Assembly: GCA_016845285.1 (NCBI GenBank)
Contig: JAERSX010000357.1
Span: forward strand, 1-8,923
Length of the DNA: 8,923 bases
Origin: Deltaproteobacteria bacterium
GTDB taxonomy: Bacteria > Myxococcota_A > UBA796 > UBA2385
Direction: 5' to 3'
In this document: piece by piece, positions 5,528 through 8,923 of the stretch
Layout of the letters: each line of letters opens with the position of its first letter
Position numbering within the stretch: the first letter of the stretch is position 1
Program-made: the position numbers and the translations under genes
Notes under the pieces: model-generated
The model's database searches: none
Seen by the model: only the letters and a program-made list of their open reading frames with translations
Told to the model about the DNA's origin: nothing

Positions 5528-7972
5528 TCAGTCGATCTCGAGATGGTAGGGCAGCACGGCCCAGACGCGCTCACCCTCGAGATAGCGCCATCGGTGCAGG
5601 AGCTCGAGCTCGGCCGAGAGAGGCACCTCGTCTTGGAGCCCCAGCATGGTCCTGATCTGCTGGATGGCCTGGCGGGACACCTCGCCGTTCGGACCGAGGC
5701 GGTAGTCGTAGGTGACCAGGCCCACGTCAGCACGGGAGGGGATTCCTGCCTCCAGCTCGGCGCGCTCGATGGCGGATCTGAGCCCGCCGAGTTCGTCGAC
5801 GAGTCCTTGTTCCAAGGCATCTTGGCCAGACCAGACCCGGCCTTGCGCCACCGCTTCTACCTCTTCCTCCGAGAGTCCTCGACCCTCGGCAACCCGCTCC
5901 TTGAACTGGTTGTAGGTCTCTCCCACCATTCGGTCCATGGCGGCGAATTCCACCTCGTCCATTGGGCGAGAGGTGGCGTACATGCCCGCGTTGCGCCCAC
6001 GGGTGTACAGCTCGGTTGTGATGCCCAGTTTCTCGTAGAGCCCGCCGATGCTGAACTTGCCCGAGTACACCCCGATGCTGCCCGTGATGGTGGTGGGCTC
6101 GGCGAAGATCGCGTCTGCGCCGGCGCTCACGTAGTAGCCACCGGAGGCCGCCACCCCACCCATGCTCACAATGACCGGCTTCCCGCGCAGCTTCACGAGC
6201 TCGACTGCCCGCCAGATCTCGTCGCTTGCGAAGGCGCTTCCGCCGGGGCTGTCGACGCGTAGAACCACTGCCTTGACCGAGTCTTCCGCAGCCGCACGCT
6301 GCAGCTGGCGGGTGACCGTCTCGCTTCCGGCGGTCCAGCCTCCGCCAAAGAGGCCGGGAGGTGAGGAGGGCCCGCTCACGATGGCGCCCGTCACGTAGAT
6401 GAGTGCGACCTCGTGGCGGGCCTTCCATCCCGGCACTCCCAGCTCGGTGGCGTAGCTGTCGTCGAAGTCGAAGCCCTTGGGGAGGAGAGGATCGAGGCGC
6501 TTGGGCAGCTCGTCCTCGTAGCACAGACCATCCACCAGCCCCTTGTCTTCGGCCTCGCGTGCCGAGTAGGGCCCGTTGTCCAACAGCCGCTGGACCTGCT
6601 CTGGGGTGCGCTGACGGTCCTTGGCGACATGGTCGACGAAGTGGCCGTGCAGGTCGTCCAACAGAGCGTCCATCTGCTCTTTTGCCGCAGGGGACGCGCC
6701 GTAGTCTGTGTAGCCCTCGGGGGCTGACTTGTACTTGGAGCGCTTGGCGAACTGGGGCTCGACGCCCACGAGGTCGAAGGCGCCCCGGAAGTACTGGATC
6801 TCCGCCGACAGGCCCACGAGATCGATGCCACCAGCGGGATGGAGGTAGACCCGGTCGGCCGATGTCGCCAACAAGTAGGCGCTGTTGGAGCTCGCCCGGT
6901 CGAGGTAGGCGACCACCGGCTTGCCGTGGGCGCGTGCGTCGGCCATCAAGGTGCGCAATTCCTCGATCTGGGCCATGGAGAAGGGAGTGGCGTCGAGCTT
7001 GAGGAGGATGCCGGCCACATCGGGGTCTTCGACGGCTCGCTCCATCCGGAAGAGCAGCGAGGTGTAGCTCTCGCCGGCTCGGCTGAGGATGGAGCCGACG
7101 GGCTGGTATGGAAACGACTTGTCGAACTCGAATTCCGGGACCTGCTTTCCGCCGCCCATGAGCCGCCGAGCGGGGCGCTCGCTGCGTGCGTAGGCGAGGG
7201 CCACCGGTGCGGTGCTCCCGTCGAGGGGACTGAGCCCATGGGCGCCGGCTCCCACGCGGCCGAACCAGACCTCGAGCCCCCCGCCGACCCGGCCTTCCTG
7301 GTCGCCGTAGGCCCGCAGGACCAGGCCATCCACGGGCTCGACCCGCAAGGTGCCTTGAGCCAGCAGGCCCGGTTGGTCGGTGTCGAGGTCTGTGGCAAAG
7401 ACGTCCACGCCGAGCTGAGCGCGGTCGCCCCAGGGCCGGAAGACCAGGCCTGCTCCCGAGCGGGGCGAGATGCCCGGGCGTTCGGACACGCCGATGTTCT
7501 GGAACACAGCTCCAGCGCCTAGCCAGGGGAGGGGACGCCAGCTCAGCCCCGTGTCCCACGTGGCAAAGTTGTTGTCGATGCCCTCGGGGATCTGCCACCC
7601 GAGGTGCACGCCCAAGCTCAGCTCCCGGTCGAGGCGAAGCGCCAGCCCCGACGACACGGTCCACCAAGTCGGGTCGAGCGGTCCACCGCTGTAGCTCACG
7701 CCCATGGCCAGCGGACCGGTGTTGCCTACGGCTGAGAATCCTGAAGCGCCGTCGGTTTCCATGGCACTGTCGTAGATCAGCGCCCAGCTGGGGTCGGGGT
7801 CGAGTGCCAGGTTGCCGGGATTACGCCACAGCGACGGGGCACCATCGTCACCGGCCATGCTCCATGCCGGAAGTTCGGGGCGCTCCACGCCATCTTGGGC
7901 CAGGGCGGGTGCGATGGACGACAGCGCCCAGAGGGCGCTCCCCAGCAGGGGAATGGTCGGCCGAGGCGACAT
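5528..7972 (-). CDS. sppA: SppA-type serine peptidase (67K, tandem domains) with N-terminal beta-rich outer-membrane-like domain
   Basis: The gene encodes 814 residues from ATG 7972, with a strong Shine-Dalgarno AGGAG five bases upstream. The signal peptide is about 1-25 (A-L-A before Gln26). Residues about 40-265 are alternating-hydrophobic beta strands with N-P-G-N-L-A (51-56), resembling PorV/OMPP1-like outer-membrane proteins. Two S49 peptidase repeats follow, about 290-500 and 520-740. The catalytic Lys is expected at Lys415 in K-Y-K-S-A (413-417) of the first repeat. The Ser is expected at Ser610 in G-V-A-A-S-G-G-Y-Y (606-614) of the second, with D-S-P-G-G-S (574-579) preceding it. This is the E. 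coli SppA dyad layout. SppA cleaves spent signal peptides and other membrane peptides. E. coli SppA is about 618 residues with an N-terminal membrane anchor; here the anchor is replaced by a secretion signal plus about 240 extra residues. The gene leads an operon with the response regulator and is divergent from dacB. Confidence 0.93.
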   Translation of the reverse strand: MSPRPTIPLLGSALWALSSIAPALAQDGVERPELPAWSMAGDDGAPSLWRNPGNLALDPDPSWALIYDSAMETDGASGFSAVGNTGPLAMGVSYSGGPLDPTWWTVSSGLALRLDRELSLGVHLGWQIPEGIDNNFATWDTGLSWRPLPWLGAGAVFQNIGVSERPGISPRSGAGLVFRPWGDRAQLGVDVFATDLDTDQPGLLAQGTLRVEPVDGLVLRAYGDQEGRVGGGLEVWFGRVGAGAHGLSPLDGSTAPVALAYARSERPARRLMGGGKQVPEFEFDKSFPYQPVGSILSRAGESYTSLLFRMERAVEDPDVAGILLKLDATPFSMAQIEELRTLMADARAHGKPVVAYLDRASSNSAYLLATSADRVYLHPAGGIDLVGLSAEIQYFRGAFDLVGVEPQFAKRSKYKSAPEGYTDYGASPAAKEQMDALLDDLHGHFVDHVAKDRQRTPEQVQRLLDNGPYSAREAEDKGLVDGLCYEDELPKRLDPLLPKGFDFDDSYATELGVPGWKARHEVALIYVTGAIVSGPSSPPGLFGGGWTAGSETVTRQLQRAAAEDSVKAVVLRVDSPGGSAFASDEIWRAVELVKLRGKPVIVSMGGVAASGGYYVSAGADAIFAEPTTITGSIGVYSGKFSIGGLYEKLGITTELYTRGRNAGMYATSRPMDEVEFAAMDRMVGETYNQFKERVAEGRGLSEEEVEAVAQGRVWSGQDALEQGLVDELGGLRSAIERAELEAGIPSRADVGLVTYDYRLGPNGEVSRQAIQQIRTMLGLQDEVPLSAELELLHRWRYLEGERVWAVLPYHLEID

Positions 7973-8025
7973 TGAGGCTCCTCTCGAGACTCCCCGCCGC
8001 AGCGGTCGGGAGACGACGTGGGGTC

Positions 8026-8031
8026 ATGATA
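8026..8031 (-). promoter_or_regulatory. Possible -10 box for sppA
   Basis: Read on the minus strand, this gives TATCAT, five of six bases of the sigma-70 -10 consensus and one of the few AT-rich spots in the spacer. It would place the transcription start about 45-50 nt before the sppA ATG. No good -35 is visible 16-18 bp upstream, so an activator or another sigma factor may be needed, or the match is chance. Confidence 0.3.
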
Positions 8032-8057
8032 CCGGTCCGCCCATCCGTGTCCGGTCG

Positions 8058-8076
8058 CCGGGGAGCCCCGGGGCTC
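8058..8076. promoter_or_regulatory. Overlapping GC-rich palindromes in the sppA/dacB spacer
   Basis: Two overlapping dyads share bases. GAGCCCC-GGGGCTC (8063-8076) is a perfect 14-bp palindrome, and CCGGGG-AG-CCCCGG (8058-8071) has 6-bp arms around AG. They lie about 30 bp upstream of the possible sppA -10 and between the two divergent genes, where a shared regulator could bind. In DNA this GC-rich a chance origin is possible. The rest of the 236-bp spacer (7973-8208) shows no gene, RNA structure or clear -35 box. Confidence 0.35.
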
Positions 8077-8208
8077 AAGTCTCTTCCGGGAATGGTCTCG
8101 TCCCCTCATCGGTTACCATGAGGGTGTCTCAGCTCTCCGCACGGCGGCCTCGCCCGGTCGGCTCCCTCCGAGCACTCTTCGATCGGGTCCTCCTGCCCAA
8201 GTCCTGCC

Positions 8209-8923
8209 TTGATCCAGCGCGCCTCCCTCCTCTTCACGCTGCTCTCCGTCCTCGTCATGTCGCCCTCAGCGGGTGCGCAGGATGCGGAGGCTGGTGAGGT
8301 CGAGGCAGACCCCTACGCCCACTTCCTGCTGGGCGACCTCCTGGGACCCCTGACCGAGGACCCTCTCTTTCTCAACGCGGAGGTGGGGATGCAGGTGGTC
8401 CAGGTCGAGACTGGGGAAGAGGTCTTCGCGTACAACCCCGAGGTGGCACTGACGCCCGCCAGCGTGACCAAGGTGCTGACTGCGGCCACTGCGCTGCGGA
8501 CCCTGGGACCCGCCTACCGGTTCGAGACCACGCTCCTCACCGACGGAGAGGTCACCGCTGATGGGGTCCTGGAGGGAGATCTCTACGTGCGCGGCACCGG
8601 GGACCCCACCCTGGTGGTGGAGAAGGTCTGGAAGATGATCCGGGACCTCCAGGTCGCTGGTGTGGTCGAGATCGAGGGCGACGTGGTCTACGACGACGGC
8701 TGGTTTGCCGACGACCCCCTGGTGCCTGGCTGGCGCAAGAAGGTCGACATGGCCAATGGGCCTGCCTACTTCGCACCCCTCGGAGCCCTGTCGGTCAACT
8801 ACAACACGGTCACCATCGTCGCGGCTCCCGGAAGTGAAGAGGGACAGCCGGCCCGCCTGGAGCTGGACACGCCAGCCGGAGCCGCCGTGGTGCTCGTCAA
8901 CGAGCTCGAGACCGGCCCCAAGG
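8209..8923 (+). CDS. dacB: D-alanyl-D-alanine carboxypeptidase/endopeptidase, PBP4 (DacB) type, 3' truncated
   Basis: The window holds the first 238 codons. The TTG start at 8209 is the only usual start codon in frame after the TGA at 8119-8121 that is also ahead of the signal peptide; the next, ATG 8257, would cut into it. No clear Shine-Dalgarno precedes it. The signal peptide is about 1-23 (hydrophobic 6-17, cleavage after A-G-A). The S13 peptidase N-terminal region follows: a helix at about 36-50, then S-V-T-K (85-88), the S-x-x-K motif with Ser85 the acyl-enzyme nucleophile. R-G-T-G-D-P-T-L (128-135) and A-L-S-V-N-Y-N (193-199) are both typical of PBP4. The S-x-N and K-T-G motifs lie beyond the edge. 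It should be a periplasmic enzyme trimming the terminal D-Ala or hydrolysing cross-links of peptidoglycan. Family assignment is firm; its role (carboxypeptidase or endopeptidase) is inferred. Confidence 0.93.
   Translation, partial: MIQRASLLFTLLSVLVMSPSAGAQDAEAGEVEADPYAHFLLGDLLGPLTEDPLFLNAEVGMQVVQVETGEEVFAYNPEVALTPASVTKVLTAATALRTLGPAYRFETTLLTDGEVTADGVLEGDLYVRGTGDPTLVVEKVWKMIRDLQVAGVVEIEGDVVYDDGWFADDPLVPGWRKKVDMANGPAYFAPLGALSVNYNTVTIVAAPGSEEGQPARLELDTPAGAAVVLVNELETGPK

Noticed and set aside
4384..5655. Long plus-strand open frame (423 codons) opposite the response regulator
   Set aside because: The minus strand has every motif of an NtrC-family regulator and of the SppA C-terminus. The plus-strand translation has no recognisable domain and is a codon-bias shadow.
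5527..5820. N-terminal extension of the response regulator by 98 codons
   Set aside because: It overlaps the conserved sppA C-terminus and is Ser/Pro-rich shadow; the receiver domain starts soon after GTG 5526.
5727..7667. Minus-strand 646-codon frame inside sppA
   Set aside because: Arg/Gly/Pro-rich out-of-frame reading of sppA; the sppA frame has a signal peptide, catalytic motifs and a good ribosome site.
8032..8160. Three copies of CCGGTC in and near the sppA/dacB spacer
   Set aside because: Six-base repeats of G and C are expected by chance in DNA of this composition, and the spacings are irregular.
8118..8297. Plus-strand open frame starting at ATG 8118 ahead of dacB
   Set aside because: It is Arg/Pro/Leu-rich, overlaps the dacB signal-peptide region in another frame and shows no motif.

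Overview
The window is high-GC DNA, almost fully coding, with many GTG and TTG starts. The best taxonomic clue is the C-terminus of the long gene at 1196-2887. It has clustered cysteines, then a hydrophobic segment, then an arginine cluster, which is the MYXO-CTERM type of sorting signal. That points to Myxococcota or close relatives (former Deltaproteobacteria). A sigma-54 activator response regulator and several small lipoproteins fit this. I see no transposase, integrase, CRISPR array or phage gene. The region reads as chromosomal, with a cell-envelope bias.

Layout, left to right. (a) 2-661 (+): the 3' part of a crotonase-fold acyl-CoA enzyme resembling ethylmalonyl-CoA decarboxylase (ECHDC1). 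It overlaps by GTGA a small probable lipoprotein gene (658-1182). (b) Convergent to these, on the minus strand, 1196-2887 encodes a secreted, Asp-rich protein that resembles the two-domain BPI/LBP (TULIP) lipid-binding fold and ends in the MYXO-CTERM signal. A HAD-family phosphohydrolase gene (2970-3602) lies upstream on the same strand. (c) A short divergent region with a stable-RNA-like promoter and a 15-bp dyad leads into tRNA-Phe(GAA) at 3672-3747. The 3' end of the tRNA gene runs into a Cys-rich lipoprotein gene ending at 4079, which has no ordinary start codon outside the tRNA. (d) Minus-strand operon: an SppA-type peptidase with an unusual beta-rich N-terminal domain (5528-7972), followed after one base by an NtrC-type response regulator (4099-5526). 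(e) A 236-bp divergent spacer with GC-rich palindromes, then a PBP4/DacB-type D-Ala-D-Ala carboxypeptidase gene (8209 to the window end, 3' truncated).

Working together: sppA, the regulator and dacB all suit envelope protein turnover and peptidoglycan maintenance. The BPI-like protein and the two lipoproteins would add exported envelope components. No cognate histidine kinase lies in the window, so the regulator's input is unknown. The items most worth pursuing are the BPI-like surface protein, the tRNA-Phe/lipoprotein overlap and the barrel-like domain fused to SppA.
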